NCBI RefSeq assembly: GCF_000003195.3
Contig: NC_012871.2
Coordinates: 51,922,843 to 51,986,842 of the forward strand
Direction of reading: 5' to 3'
Source of the DNA: Sorghum bicolor
Taxonomy: Eukaryota > Streptophyta > Magnoliopsida > Poales > Poaceae
Length of the DNA stretch: 64,000 nucleotides
In this document: in pieces, positions 46,090 through 57,284 of the stretch
Layout: each line of letters opens with the position of its first letter
How positions within the stretch are numbered: the stretch's first letter is position 1
Position numbers and translations under genes: made by a program
Notes under the pieces: generated by a model
Told to the model about the DNA's origin: nothing
The model's input: the letters and a program-made list of their open reading frames with translations, nothing else
The model's database searches: none

Positions 46090-46322
46090 GGCCTTGTGTA
46101 GTTTCCAAAAAATTTCAAGATTTCCCATCACATCGAATCTTACGGCACATGCATTGAGCATCAAATATAGATAAAAACAAAAACTAATTGTACAGTTTGC
46201 CTGTAAATCATGAGATGAATCTTTTGAACTTAGTTAATTCATGATTAGATAATATTTGTTAAATAAAAACGAAAAGTGCTACAGTGCCCAAAAACCCAAA
46301 ATTTTGGGAACTGAACAAGGCC
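46090..46322. mobile_element. Tourist-like MITE with TAA target duplication
   Basis: 233 bp, GGCCTTGTGTAGTTTCC...GGGAACTGAACAAGGCC, flanked by TAA at 46087-46089 and 46323-46325. It abuts the right end of the 45379-46086 element. Confidence 0.85.
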
Positions 46323-46411
46323 TAATAATAAGCACTTGGTGTAAGCTGGTATCCCTACGGCCACCTTTTTTTCTTTCAATATAAACAGGACCAAAAAGGC
46401 TTTGATTTAAC

Positions 46412-46811
46412 AAAAATAAGCACTTGGTAGATCTCCTTCTCAATTCACAACAATATGTGCATGTGTTGTTGCTAAAAAAAATATGGTGCATGTGTTTGGT
46501 ATCCGCCAAGCCACTTCAATCCTTGCAATTGTCGCACGGTTTTCCTATCCTTTCATTTTTAGAGTATTACACAGTATAACATATAGACACTCATAACGTA
46601 TCTAGCGCTGTTAAATTTTAAAATAAATTTAAAAAAATACGAGCACCCGTGCTAAATGGAAAAATTAAACTCATGTGGATAAATTCTACCACAAGGGACC
46701 AACCATCTGGTCTATGATTAGTTTGCAATAACTATTTTATTTACTAAAAAAATAAGCACTTGGTAGATCTCCTTCTCAACTCAGAACTCACAAATATGTG
46801 CATGTGTTGTG
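46412..46811 (+). repeat. Direct repeat pair upstream of the WAK-like gene
   Basis: About 62 bp at 46412-46473 recurs at 46745-46811. Both copies carry AATAAGCACTTGGTAGATCT, CCTTCTCAA(C/T)TCA and AATATGTGCATGTGTTGT. The second copy runs directly into the TATA box of the gene. Confidence 0.75.
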
Positions 46812-46820
46812 TATATATAA
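46811..46820 (+). promoter_or_regulatory. Probable TATA box of the WAK-like gene
   Basis: GTATATATAAGC lies about 80 bp upstream of ATG 46900. It rules out the earlier in-frame ATG at 46798 as a natural start. Confidence 0.5.
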
Positions 46821-46899
46821 GCTAACTAGTGGCAAACCATCAGGAATCAGGATAGCTAGCAGCCACGAGCTAGGATATATACTGATAGACCTCTCAATA

Positions 46900-47929
46900 A
46901 TGGTGGTCCGCCCTAAGTGTGGTGATCACCCCGCCCGCTCCGTGAACGCCATGACCTTTCTGCACTTGTTTGGCATTCTGGCAACTACGACGATGGGGGG
47001 CGCGGAGGCTTCTGATGTCGCGGCGGGAAGGCAGCAACAACGAATTGGTGGCAACGGAGAAAGGCCGGCTGCGGCGGTGGCGCCGTCGTCTATCACTATC
47101 GCCCCCGCCGCCGGTTGCCCTAGCCGATGCGGCGATCTAACCTTCGACTTCCCGTTCGGTATCGGCCCCAACTGCTCTCGCAGCTCCGATTTCGAGCTCA
47201 CATGTAATGACACCACTCAGCCTCCTAAACTCTTCATGAGTGATGGCACCACCCAGGTCATCGACAACATCACCATTGTTACCACGGAGAATGCGGCCTC
47301 CAGTTCAGATGACTCGGTTAGCATCGACTTCACCTACACCATCTCCTTGAATTCATCAGTTTACTGGTCTTTGCCTTTGATATCTCTTGGGAATTCTTTC
47401 GAGCTATATTACTCGGGCCTTATGTTTTCTGGCTGTGATTTCGACGTACACTGGATAAACCATCCGGTGAATACACCGACGTCCGCGTCCAGCTGCACAG
47501 CTACCTGCCCTGACGGTGAATTCACAAACATTACTACTGCACCGGACTACTGTGGTTCCGACAGCACTGGATGTTGCACCATCTCCTTTGGTGACGAGGG
47601 CTTTTCTGACCAAAGTTCATTTCTGTCTTCTGTCCAACTTAAATTCGTTCGTCATCATAGTGGAGCTGATTCCAAATTACACTTCCACAACTCCAGCCTA
47701 TTGCGGGATACTGTCAATGTCACTGCTGCTTCCTTGTCTGCCAAATGGGGAATCATTGATCAGCTAACCTGCGCAAGCGCCATTAAAGACAACACAACCT
47801 ATGCTTGTGTTAGCAGTAGCATCATCTGTCAAGATAATAACATAGGTATGGGTTATGGCTACAATTGCAAGTGCAAGAAAAGGTACATGGGCAATCCATA
47901 TATTATTGACGGCTGCAAACCGGACGGAG
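46900..47929 (+). CDS. WAK-like protein, first exon (GUB_WAK_bind domain), partial gene
   Basis: The gene encodes the extracellular part of a wall-associated-kinase-like protein, which in this family binds pectin at the cell surface. After a hydrophobic signal-like stretch ([20 protein letters not shown] 46951; ATG 46900 is an alternative) comes the galacturonan-binding domain [18 protein letters not shown] with many cysteines and N-glycosylation sites. It ends in the EGF-like start [18 protein letters not shown]. The exon stops at a donor (GGAG/GTAAGG) after 47929, the usual position in WAK genes. It contains no stop or frameshift. No EGF, membrane or kinase exon is seen in the next 16 kb, which is filled with transposons. 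Either the intron is very long or the gene is truncated. Confidence 0.85.
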
Positions 47930-47933
47930 GTAA

Positions 47934-47935
<2 letters not shown>

Positions 47936-47984
<49 letters not shown>
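47936..47984 (+). repeat. (CT)n microsatellite at the start of the WAK intron
   Basis: 49 bp of uninterrupted CT repeat starting 6 bases after the GT donor. Reading through without splicing would add alternating Leu-Ser and stop at 48075. Confidence 0.95.
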
Positions 47985-47988
<4 letters not shown>

Positions 47989-48075
47989 AATAAGACAGAA
48001 GTTTTTTTTTTGACAAATATAAGACCGAAGTTAACTGCTGCACAACACATGCTAAAAAAATTTATGTTTTTTTAG

Positions 48076-49110
48076 CTTATTTTGAGATACATAGATTTTA
48101 GTTTTTCATTATACATCCAATTCACCGTTGTTTAGATGTTCAAACAGGACCTTACATCTGCTGATCACTTAGGCAATAGGCCCCTTTTGGCACAGCTCAT
48201 ACATTAAAGCTATCTTTTTTTGAAAATAGCTTCACGAACAACTTTTTCGATGAAGTTGAGCTGCTCTTGAAGAAATGGTTTAGCAAAACAGCTATGCATG
48301 GCTGAGAAAGATAAATAAAGGAGACAGTTATGAAAAACTACTTTTTTCCGGCTTTACCTCTCTTCATTCCTTTCGGAGCACATAAAAACAGAGCTTCACT
48401 GATGAAGCTATTTTCAAAAAGGTTGTTTGGCAAAAATAATAATTTTCTTTATGGGTATGAAGGGAGTATAGATCAAAAGGCTACGCTTGGCTTTACAAAA
48501 ATCAGAGAGCCCAAACGTTGTCTATTTGTACATCCCACACCCTAAGTAAGTCGGTTACATCTTTGGATCATTTGAGATTAATTAAAATCCACTTAGTGGA
48601 CTCTCCAAACAAATTTAGCCACATGGCACTCAGAGAACAAATGTTGGATAGTTTTCTTATTGTTCCAAAAATAATATCTATCATCTCCTTTCTAGTTTCT
48701 GTTTAGTAAGTTGTCATTGGTTAAAATTACCCCATTCATTCAGTGTTTATACATTGGTTGTGTTGTGCTTATATTAAGACCCCCTGGCACTGCTGCACTT
48801 CACTATTGAAGCCATTTTTAGGGGCTTGAGCTTTATAAACAGCTCTATCGGTGGAGCTGGAGCCGTTTTGATAAATCATTTGGTAAAACAGCTCCACATA
48901 TGGAGTTCCTTAAATATGCTCTCACAGAATGTCATGTATGATAAGGTAAAATCGAGAGAAGCCATTATTTTTTGCTCCTTCCCACCCTAAAGTTATGTGA
49001 GACCATGTTTTTAGGATTTTCATCGGTGGAGCTATTTTAGTTTACTCCGTTTGGCATAAACCAACTCGTGAAGCTGATAAAGAAGCCCTACGAAATGGGG
49101 TCTAAGTTGT
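48076..49110. other. WAK intron or 3' flank, with MITE-like segments
   Basis: No exon is recognised. Two segments (about 48180-48440 and 48778-49105) have AGCTGTTTTGCCAAA-like inner repeats (GGTTTAGCAAAACAGCT, TTTGGTAAAACAGCTCC) and worn inverted ends, so they are probably related MITEs. The superfamily is not determined. Confidence 0.45.
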
Positions 49111-49129
49111 CTTTGGATAGTTTATTAAG

Positions 49130-50399
49130 TGTTTATTAACACAATGTATACAATATAATTTGGAATCAACTCCATCATGTGACACTTAAACAAGTGTGTT
49201 AGTAAAACAAATGGTGAAGCGATTCTAGCACTAGCACAACTAAGCTATGCAAGCCACCTACACAAGTCTAGTAGAAAGCTAAACACTAAAACAAACCAAC
49301 AAGGCATGGCAACACTTAGCTCTACTCTTTAATGGAGAAACCAAGCTACACAAGCTACACAACTTAGCAAGGTAAGCAAGTAAGTAAAGGAGTGAGTGAA
49401 AAAACTTATATCGACGTTGATGAGTGGAGATATGACCAAGAATCAATCACAATTGCATACACAAGATAAAGTCCTCGGCAAGAGATGACACGATTTTTTA
49501 CCGAGGTTCACTTGCTTCCTGGCAAGCCAGTCCTTATTGTGTGATACACCCAATTGATGGATCACGAACTAATTGGCAATCCAAAGCTAAACCCTCAACG
49601 GATGCCACACATCCACTAAGAAGATGGGGAACCTCCAAGCCATGAGCAATCCACTAGAGTAGCCAATTGCAATCTCCCGCGGGGAAGACTAAAGAACCCT
49701 TATAAATCACTTGGTAAGGCTCAAAAAAATCTTGAATCGCGAGCTCAACATCAACGCGGCTCCAAGCCGTCTAGGGATCGAGAAACACCCAAGAGTAACA
49801 AGAAATCCGCAGCCAACTCAAGAATCAAGTGCCACTAGATACAACTCTCAATGCAATGCACTTCAATCTTATTTAATCTCACTAGAATGAGCAATCAAGC
49901 AAAGAGATTAGTGGAGAGGGTGTTCTCTAGCTCAAAGTATGGCTTAAGTATTCAGATATGCAAGAGAGAGCTTACCAAACTTGGCCACCTTCTATTTATA
50001 ACATTTCACTTGGATGCTTCGACGCTTGCCTGTTAGACGTTGTTTGGCGTTCGACGCTCGTTTGCCTCACGTGTTAGATTACTGTCATGTGTCACTCTTT
50101 GAATGTGACCTATTGATCTTCAATAGCCACTAAAAACTTAACGAACAACGCTGCAACTCATGTCGTACACGTCAGATGCTCTACGTCAAACGCGCCAACA
50201 CGTACCGGACGCTACTTAGTAAGGATCAAAAACCCTAGAGTACAAACCGGATGAGTTAGATGTTGGGGCATCGGACGCGCCTAGCGGCAGACGCTCACTC
50301 TCCGCCTGAGATCGCCACTATGTCCGCGAGTATCGGATGCTCCAATGTGCCAGACTATTTGCACCTAACTCCATTGCACTCATTGGACGTGGGCTCAGT
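49130..50399. repeat. Sirevirus-like (Copia) LTR, left part, split by the chromovirus element
   Basis: It contains TCGACGCTTG, CGGACGCTACTTAG, CATCGGACGCG and similar repeated CGGACGC-type phrases that characterise grass Sirevirus LTRs. The target duplication TCAGT of the inserted element is at 50395-50399. The frame 49851-50036 is not called a gene. Orientation and left boundary are uncertain. Confidence 0.5.
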
Positions 50400-53160
50400 T
50401 GTAGCACCCGGTTTTAAGAACAAAACCAGATACACACCATATGTGAGCCCAGGAAGTCAAATCTAACATATAGCCACAAATAGGGGTAATATCAATAGAC
50501 AATGCTTATATATAACGAACTTAGTATAAAAGATATAACCTTAGATAGTAAACAGCGGAAAGACACTCCGTTCTTCAGGCGAAAGCTCCAAATCCATAGG
50601 GACAACTGACTGGTTGAGCACATGCCTAAACTCTTCTCCAAACTAGCAATCTGTTACCCATTCGGGATTTTTATCCAAATAAAATGTAAAGACAAGCGTA
50701 AGTACATCTCGTACTCAGCAAGAATAACATGGAGTTCATTAGGCTCAAAGGCTAGACACTGGTTTAACTGCATATAGCTTTTAGTTGTCACAATTTTAGC
50801 ATATGAGTAGCATCAAGTTGTCAAGTCCCGAAGTAAACTCATGATCAGGTAAAGTGAATAAATACTAGCATAAACAACATATTAACAACAATAACTTTAA
50901 TAATTTGCCATTAGTGATCATTTATTCTGTATTGGTCCAAGGCCGCTCGTACCGTGAGCACGGCTGATATATCAGTTTTACACTCTGCAGAGGTTGTACA
51001 CTTTCACTGTGAGTCATGATTTACCCTTTCGCCCGAGGCCCGTCGACCTCTTAGCCCACTACCAAGGAAGACCGGCAGGGTTCACTATGAAGCCTTTCAA
51101 AGGTTCGTCTAACAAGTTAGGGCCGCTAGGTTTCATTAGTCAGTCCATGTGATTCACCCGCAGGAATCCACGGTCTGCTATTCCCCATTTGCGCCACCAG
51201 GGTAACCACAAACAAGCTAGAAAAGGTCCTCATACTGAGCTAAAGCCAGAGCCATGTAGCCCTCACAGTTGTACTGTATGTCCCGGATGGTCATATACAG
51301 ATAAGTCCTTAGGGAGAGAAACTAGAGCACCATAAGATAGCCCAACGCTCCAGCCCTCTTTACCAAAGTTGCTAAAAAGTCCTCTTTTAACGTTTATTGC
51401 ATATTCCATTAATCAAATTACAAGATCATGGTTTAGTGGAGCACTAGCATAAGCTACCCAATGCAAAACCATAGGTGACAAGGTATAAGATCAATACTAG
51501 GAAATCCTTAGCAAGGAGACACATGCAATATGAATTGTGTGATTAAAGTTATTAGGAAACAAGGATGATCCCATGCTATACTTTGAAACTCAGATCTTCT
51601 TTTAGTTCCAAATCTTCCACAATCTGCTTCTTAATCACCACGTAAAAGCTCACTGTCTAAACTCAGTCATCACATCAACAGCAATCATCTAGAGGCAATC
51701 ATACAAAACAAACAAACCTATAATTAGAACAATACACCAACAGTAGAAAATAAAGATGAAAAGTTTATAAAACAAATCTACATCGCACTACGATCATATA
51801 GACGTAAAGATCATGAAAATTGAAGCTATAACAAAGAAGTTATGATTTTCCTAAGATTTCCTTTAATAAAATAATTAGTTAAATAGGATCACGAAAATAA
51901 AAAGTTGTAAACTTGTAAAACAGTGAGACTAACATGTAGATCTTGTGATTACGAATCTAACGCAATTTGAATGGATCAAAACGGAGTTAAAACGGATATT
52001 TTATGAGCAAAATAGGATTAATGGCAAAACTGTAATTTTGAGAAAGCGTATTTTGAATCTGAGTGGACGGGAATATGCTTTCGAAGTTAGGAAGCGTATT
52101 CTGGAAATCCGCAAAGGACTGCGGGTGACTCTTTAAAATCCAGGGTTTAGGGTTGGAGGGGGTTACGGCGGCGCCATGGCCGGAGTTGGCCGGAGTCGTC
52201 CAAGCGGGCGTTCTAGGGCACTAGAGGATAAACCAAGAGCACTGGGACATAGTGGAGCTCAAGGCGAACTTACCCAGGGCAAGAACGATGTCGGGGAGAG
52301 GCTCGGGTGTGCTCGCGATGGAGGAAGGTGGACGACCGAGCGCTGCAAGTTCCGGTGTCGATGAGCGAGCTGTAGAGCGCGATAGAGAACAAGGGGAGGG
52401 GCTTGGAAGCTTCGCAAGGATGAGGAGAAACTCGGCAAGCAACTCACGGGGGCAGAGGCGCGATGAATCAAGACTTCACCTTCGGCGGCGATCTCAATCC
52501 TTTTCGGCGGCGGCAGCAACTCGGCTAGGCAAGGATCTGTGCCAGGGTTTGGGGTGGGGGAGTTCAGCGAGGTCTAGGGCGCTATTTAAGGGCGTCATGG
52601 CTTGCGGGGCAAGCCAAAACGGGAGATCCGCGCGGCCGGATCGATCTCCTGGTGGAGTCCGGTGCGGGCACGAGGTAGGAGAAAGGCCTGACCAGTGGGC
52701 CCCACCTAGCAATGAGTCAGGGGCGCGGGACCCGCTCGGCAGTGGAAGAAGAGAGGGGGAGGGATGCTGGCGCTCAGCTGCTGGGCTGGTTCGGTAGTGG
52801 GCTGAGCGAGCTCCTGGGCCGCGCGGGAGAAAATAAAGCTGGGCCGCGGCTGTCGCTTGGGCCAGAGAGAAGAAGAAAGGGGGGAGGGGAAGGTCTGGGC
52901 CTTCGAGCCGAAAATAGAGAGGGAGAGTTCTTCTTCTTTTTTCTGTTCCCCTTTTCTTTTGAAACAAACCTTTTTTCAAAACATTTTCAAAACCAAGTTT
53001 GAATTTCTTTTTAATCTTTAGCCAAAACCACTCATCTCAATAAATCAAATGCAGAGGCATGCATGCTCAAACAAGTTACTAGCTCCTATGGTAAATTTTA
53101 ATTTAAAGAAAAATATTATTTTTCCTATATTTCCAAAAGAGCGAAATTTAGGGTGTTACA
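50400..53160 (-). repeat. 3' LTR of the chromovirus element
   Basis: Plus-strand reading TGTAGCACCCGGTTTTAAG...TTTAGGGTGTTACA. The GC-rich island (about 52150-52900) has a TATA-like CTTAAATAGCG on the minus strand near 52588. Open frames in the island (52252-52797, 52494-52979) recur in the other LTR and are not called genes. Confidence 0.93.
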
Positions 53161-53177
53161 ATTCTACCCCCCTTAAG
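53161..53177 (-). other. Polypurine tract of the chromovirus element
   Basis: The minus strand CTTAAGGGGGGTAGAAT lies immediately before the 3' LTR. Confidence 0.85.
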
Positions 53178-54260
53178 ATGAATCTCGTCCTCGAGATTCG
53201 GTTGGTGCTTACTCAACCCATTGCGGGTATGCTTTTTCTTAGATCCTCTTCTCTATTACAAATAGCCTCCTCTTCGGTGCACTGATTCCACTGGACTTTG
53301 TACATCCTGAAAATCCAACTCCTGGTCACCCATTCTGTTGTTTCCCAGATTCTCACCGGGTACTCTTTGTATGTGAAATCTAATTTAACAGTCAATTCTT
53401 CTAACGATATCTGCTCTTATGACACACGCAAGTACTTTTTAAGTTAAGACACATGGTAGACATCACACACTCCTCCTGAACTTTCAGGTAGCTCTATTTG
53501 GTAAGCCTCTTCGTTCCATATTTCTTACATCTTGAAGGCCCGACATACCTTGGTACTAACTTTCCTTTGATATTAAACCTCCACACACTTCTCTTAGGTG
53601 GCACCTTCAAATACACATAGTTTCCCACTTCAGATCAAATTCTCTTCTTAGATGTCAACATAACTCTTATGTCGAGACTGTGCCACCTTCAGATTTTCTC
53701 TGATCACTCTCAATTGTTGTTCTACATCACTTAGAACTTCTAGCCCAAACACTTGTGTTCTCCCATTTGATTCCAAATCAACAGGGTTCTACACTTACAT
53801 CCATACAAGCTTTCAAAAGGCTCCCACTGAAGGCTCCTCTACTAACTGTTGTTCTAAGAAAACTTCGCATACGGTAAACTCTTTGTACCATACTGCAATA
53901 CACAAGCTTACAACATATGTTCTAAGTAATCTTTGTAGTTCCTGTGGTTCCCAAATGAGTAATTAGTAGAGCTCATTTGGCAGTACCAGTGACATCGCTC
54001 CAGTTCAACACTCAACTCTTCAAATTTTAGTGTTACTTGAACTCCTCTAGCACACTCTTTATGCTCTGAGCATTCGCAAAGGCTTTTTCTCCTTCAAGTG
54101 ATAGCATTTTTTTCCAGCCATAACTCTTGATTCACTTGAATCCATCGACAATGTGACCAGCTCAAATCCAACTTCCTAAAGATGCCCTTTAGATTCTTAC
54201 GTTCTACACAGATATCACTCCTTAGACCCAAGAAGGCAGTATCTCCATGCTCCACTATGG
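53175..54260 (-). pseudogene. Chromovirus pol remnant (RNase H end, integrase, chromodomain tail)
   Basis: Reading leftward on the minus strand, patches match the C-terminal part of Del/Tekay Pol. An RNase H end lies near 54210-54130 (NLKGIFRKLDL). Integrase patches FESLYGCKCRT, VLSDVEQQLRVIRENLKVAQ and SRHKSY lie near 53830-53680. NYVYLKVPPKR and VYHVSQLKKYLRV follow near 53640-53430, and the chromodomain-proximal YKVQWNQCTEEEA lies in 53395-53213. Stops and frame changes fall every few dozen codons. Nothing functional remains. Upstream reverse transcriptase is not clearly readable. Confidence 0.75.
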
Positions 54261-56331
54261 ATACCTCCACATCACACGGCCGTTAATCCAACCCGCTTAG
54301 TTGACTTATGCACAAACCACTACTTTTCTTGTATGGAGCACATCTAAGGTCTTGATGGAATAGAAGAACCCTATAAGTTGATCTTTATAACACCTTCAGT
54401 GAACCACTGACAGAATCTTATCATTCCAAGTCAATCTCTTATTCACTCCTATGTCAAGATCACATTGGCCCCAGCAAACCTATGATAGCCTCTTGCCATA
54501 TTTATAAAACTCTAAGTCTCATTCACTTTCCTTTGGTGGTTTCCAACTCTTGCATCTTTAACTTTCTTAAGTCCATAATTAAAGATGACATCTCCTAGAT
54601 GAGAACTTCCATCAACTAGAACATACTGGTCATGCTCTCTTTAGCAATGAAGTCTTTTGAGTCTCCGTAGAGTCAATAGTACATGTAGCATATCCACTTC
54701 CTAAGTTGTCAAGTGACCAATTTCACTAACTTGAGCCAGAATAGATGATTATTATCATGGGACATCTCCAGAGACACTTCTTACTTCATGGTGAATTGAA
54801 AGGGCATTAATCTATCATATCAAGGTACTACCCCCCTTAAAACGAGATAGGTCGGGGGAAAGTATGGACTAGCTCTCATATTCCGTTTTAGATACTACTC
54901 AGCATATAGTCTTTTAAATTCATTGTACCAAGTCTCATGATCCAGAGTGGGTTTCTTCACTAAGTTCCAACTATTGGTACCTCTATCATAGTTGAATTGC
55001 TTTGCTCTCACATCCCATGTATAACTTCGTAGACTTTGGTGTCACCTGATTCCCATAAGCACCACTTCCAAGCTATGAGTACCAGCAATGACCTATATCT
55101 CCATCCATATTAGCACACTTCACTGGAACTACTCCTTGCATCAAAAACCAAATTTACCAAACACTTGCGGTCCTTATCGATGATCCAACATTAACCAATA
55201 CTTCTCCTTGTAACTCCTTTGATAAGACTACCCCCCTTAGAAAAGGTAAACTAGGGCTTAAATGGGTAGTTTAGTCCATCTTTCAAGTGGGTTTCTTATC
55301 ATCAGATCTTCTAATACCGAAGAGAAACTCATGTGTATTGATATGTACAAGTAATATGAAATTCCTTACGATATGAAAACACCAGTGCAGTAAAATAGGC
55401 ATAACTCCTTTTCTGTCAATCCAATAAGATCTTAGCTTATACCGTTAGAAACCTTATCAAATTCCCTACAACTTTCATATAGAAGGCTTTCTTAGTTTCT
55501 GTCTTTAAACCTAGGTAAAACAGCCCAACATGATATCCATCCCGACAATGTCTCAGCATCGATACATCAATTTGCAGAAGTCATATCTCGAGCTACTTAG
55601 ATCATATGGGGACGAGTCTTACATGGTTGAAAATCTTATGAAGTCCTCCACAACTTCTGTATATCCCACTTTCCAAATTCTGATGTTAAGTTGGCTGAAA
55701 ATAGGAACTAACTAGAACTGTCCAGATTTTGAACTGTGCAGCAACAGCAATTTGTAGGTGTCATAACTCAAGTTCTATTAATCCGATAAAGTTGCAGTTT
55801 GCATCATTGGAAAGCTTATCAAATGATCTACAACTTTATTATAGAACCTTTTCCCAAATTCCAGAGTTACTTTTGTCTAAATCGGTAGACAGCTAAACTG
55901 GTCCAGATTCCTGACAGCTCCGCTGTACCAACTTGTGATTTTTGTAATTCCCAAACCACAACAGCTATGTGGGTGATTCTTGAGGTCAGAGAAGGATCTT
56001 GAAGTCTACTATTACCCAGAATTTTCACAAGATTTTATGGTCCTCCAAGAATAGGGATTTTGAACTAAAGAAGATAAGTTGCTCCCTAAAAGACAGGACA
56101 GAGAAACAAGAGAAACTAAAACCCATCTATTTATTCAACTAATCCTTATACCTTAGACCTATAAACTAAGTGAAATTATGGAGAAACCCACAAGATCATT
56201 GCACTCATTACAAAAATCCAACTCAAACATAAGCACTAAAACAAACCAACCAAACATTAAAGGTTCACAAAGCACACATATAAGACTAAACTCAACTTTT
56301 GCTACTAACGTTTATTACAAAAGGGGACTTC
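54261..56331 (-). other. Degenerate interior of the chromovirus element
   Basis: About 2 kb without a readable domain. Polypurine-like ACCCCCCTTA tracts recur at about 54829 and 55230. Repeated phrases such as TCATAACTCAAGTTC and AAAGCTTATCAAATGATCTACAAC are typical of non-coding retroelement spacers. Confidence 0.45.
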
Positions 56332-57090
56332 CTACTTCTTAAACACGGTGTGACTGCAGCGGCATCCAGGGTAGCACCTCTTGCGTGGAGTTAAGTGAGG
56401 TATGTCCTCCACCTCATTGATCTTAGGTAATCCACCACGACTTCTCCACTCATCAATCTCAGCAAGGGCTTCCTCATAGTGTTGCCTTACTTCTGCCAAT
56501 TCCAGTTGACTATCTTCTAGCTTTTGATACATGACTTGGATAGTCAAAGCCATCTCCTTTAGTTGTTCATTCTGCTCCAAGTAGGGGTCAGCCATCACAC
56601 ATTGCAAAGTGCCTGGTGGACGACGAGGAAGATACTTTTGTTTGTCATTCTTCCTCTCTTCGTAGTGCTTTCCATGATATGCCAGAAGAGCTTGATGGGC
56701 AGCATCAGATATGCTAGCATGCTTACTGAAGTGGTCACTGAGAGACGAGTGAATGGATTCCACCACGCGTGAACCAATAAACTCATTCCACCTTGTGATG
56801 TGTGCTTCTGTGCTCCAGTGGCTCTCATACTTAGGATGAGTCCACTTAGTGCACTTATATTCCACCTTGGCTTGCTATTCAGGATAGTGGTCTTGTAGTA
56901 TACGCACAAGCCGAGGGTGAAAGAAATCTTCGCCACTAAAGGATGTGGTAAAGTACTCCTTCCGCCAACAAGTATGTCTTGATGGGACGGGGCGAGCTTC
57001 TTCATACTCTGGTTCCATTAAGCCATAGATACCCCGAGTTAAGCATGGTCTTCCAGAGTTGCTGCGAGCAATCTTCTCGTTACGAACCAT
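56332..57090 (-). pseudogene. Unidentified 253-codon ORF at the gag position of the chromovirus element, one stop
   Basis: The frame begins at ATG 57090, about 180 bp downstream of the primer-binding site in the sense direction, and ends at 56332. One TAG interrupts it at about 56875. The N-terminal third is mixed. The middle has TRWNEFIGSRVVESIHSS, and the C-terminal half has a strong coiled-coil pattern (EQNEQLKEMALTIQVMYQK, EVRQHYEEALAEIDEWRSR) and a Cys-rich basic tail. I do not recognise a Gag, zinc knuckle or enzyme. It resembles, in general layout only, the accessory ORFs of unknown function found in grass gypsy elements. A role in packaging or as a captured gene cannot be told from sequence. 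Confidence 0.6.
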
Positions 57091-57269
57091 CTACGGAATT
57101 AGAACGAGAGGAAATTAGAATAGAAGCAATACTTTTAGAATAGAATTAGATGATAGAAGCATAGGAATTTTAGCAAATAGCAAGGGCGAGATAGTAAGCA
57201 TGAATGTAGTGAAGCAAAGATGACTAACACGACCATTACTATCTAGGCTTGCGTCCTACAGTCAGCATT

Positions 57270-57284
57270 GCTTTGATACCACTT
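57270..57284 (-). other. Primer-binding site of the chromovirus element
   Basis: The minus strand AAGTGGTATCAAAGC directly follows the 5' LTR. TGGTATCA(A/G)AGC is the initiator-methionine tRNA site used by chromoviruses. Confidence 0.88.

Noticed and set aside
45476..46174. 232-codon frame as a real gene
   Set aside because: It spans the end of one mobile element and enters a Tourist MITE, with competing frames on the other strand.
46798..46899. Upstream ATG at 46798 as start of the WAK-like protein
   Set aside because: It precedes the TATA box at 46811-46820; starts at 46900 or 46951 are more credible.
52252..52979. 181-codon plus and 161-codon minus frames
   Set aside because: Same GC-rich LTR island, repeated at 59174-59889, with frames open on both strands. 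No recognisable domain.
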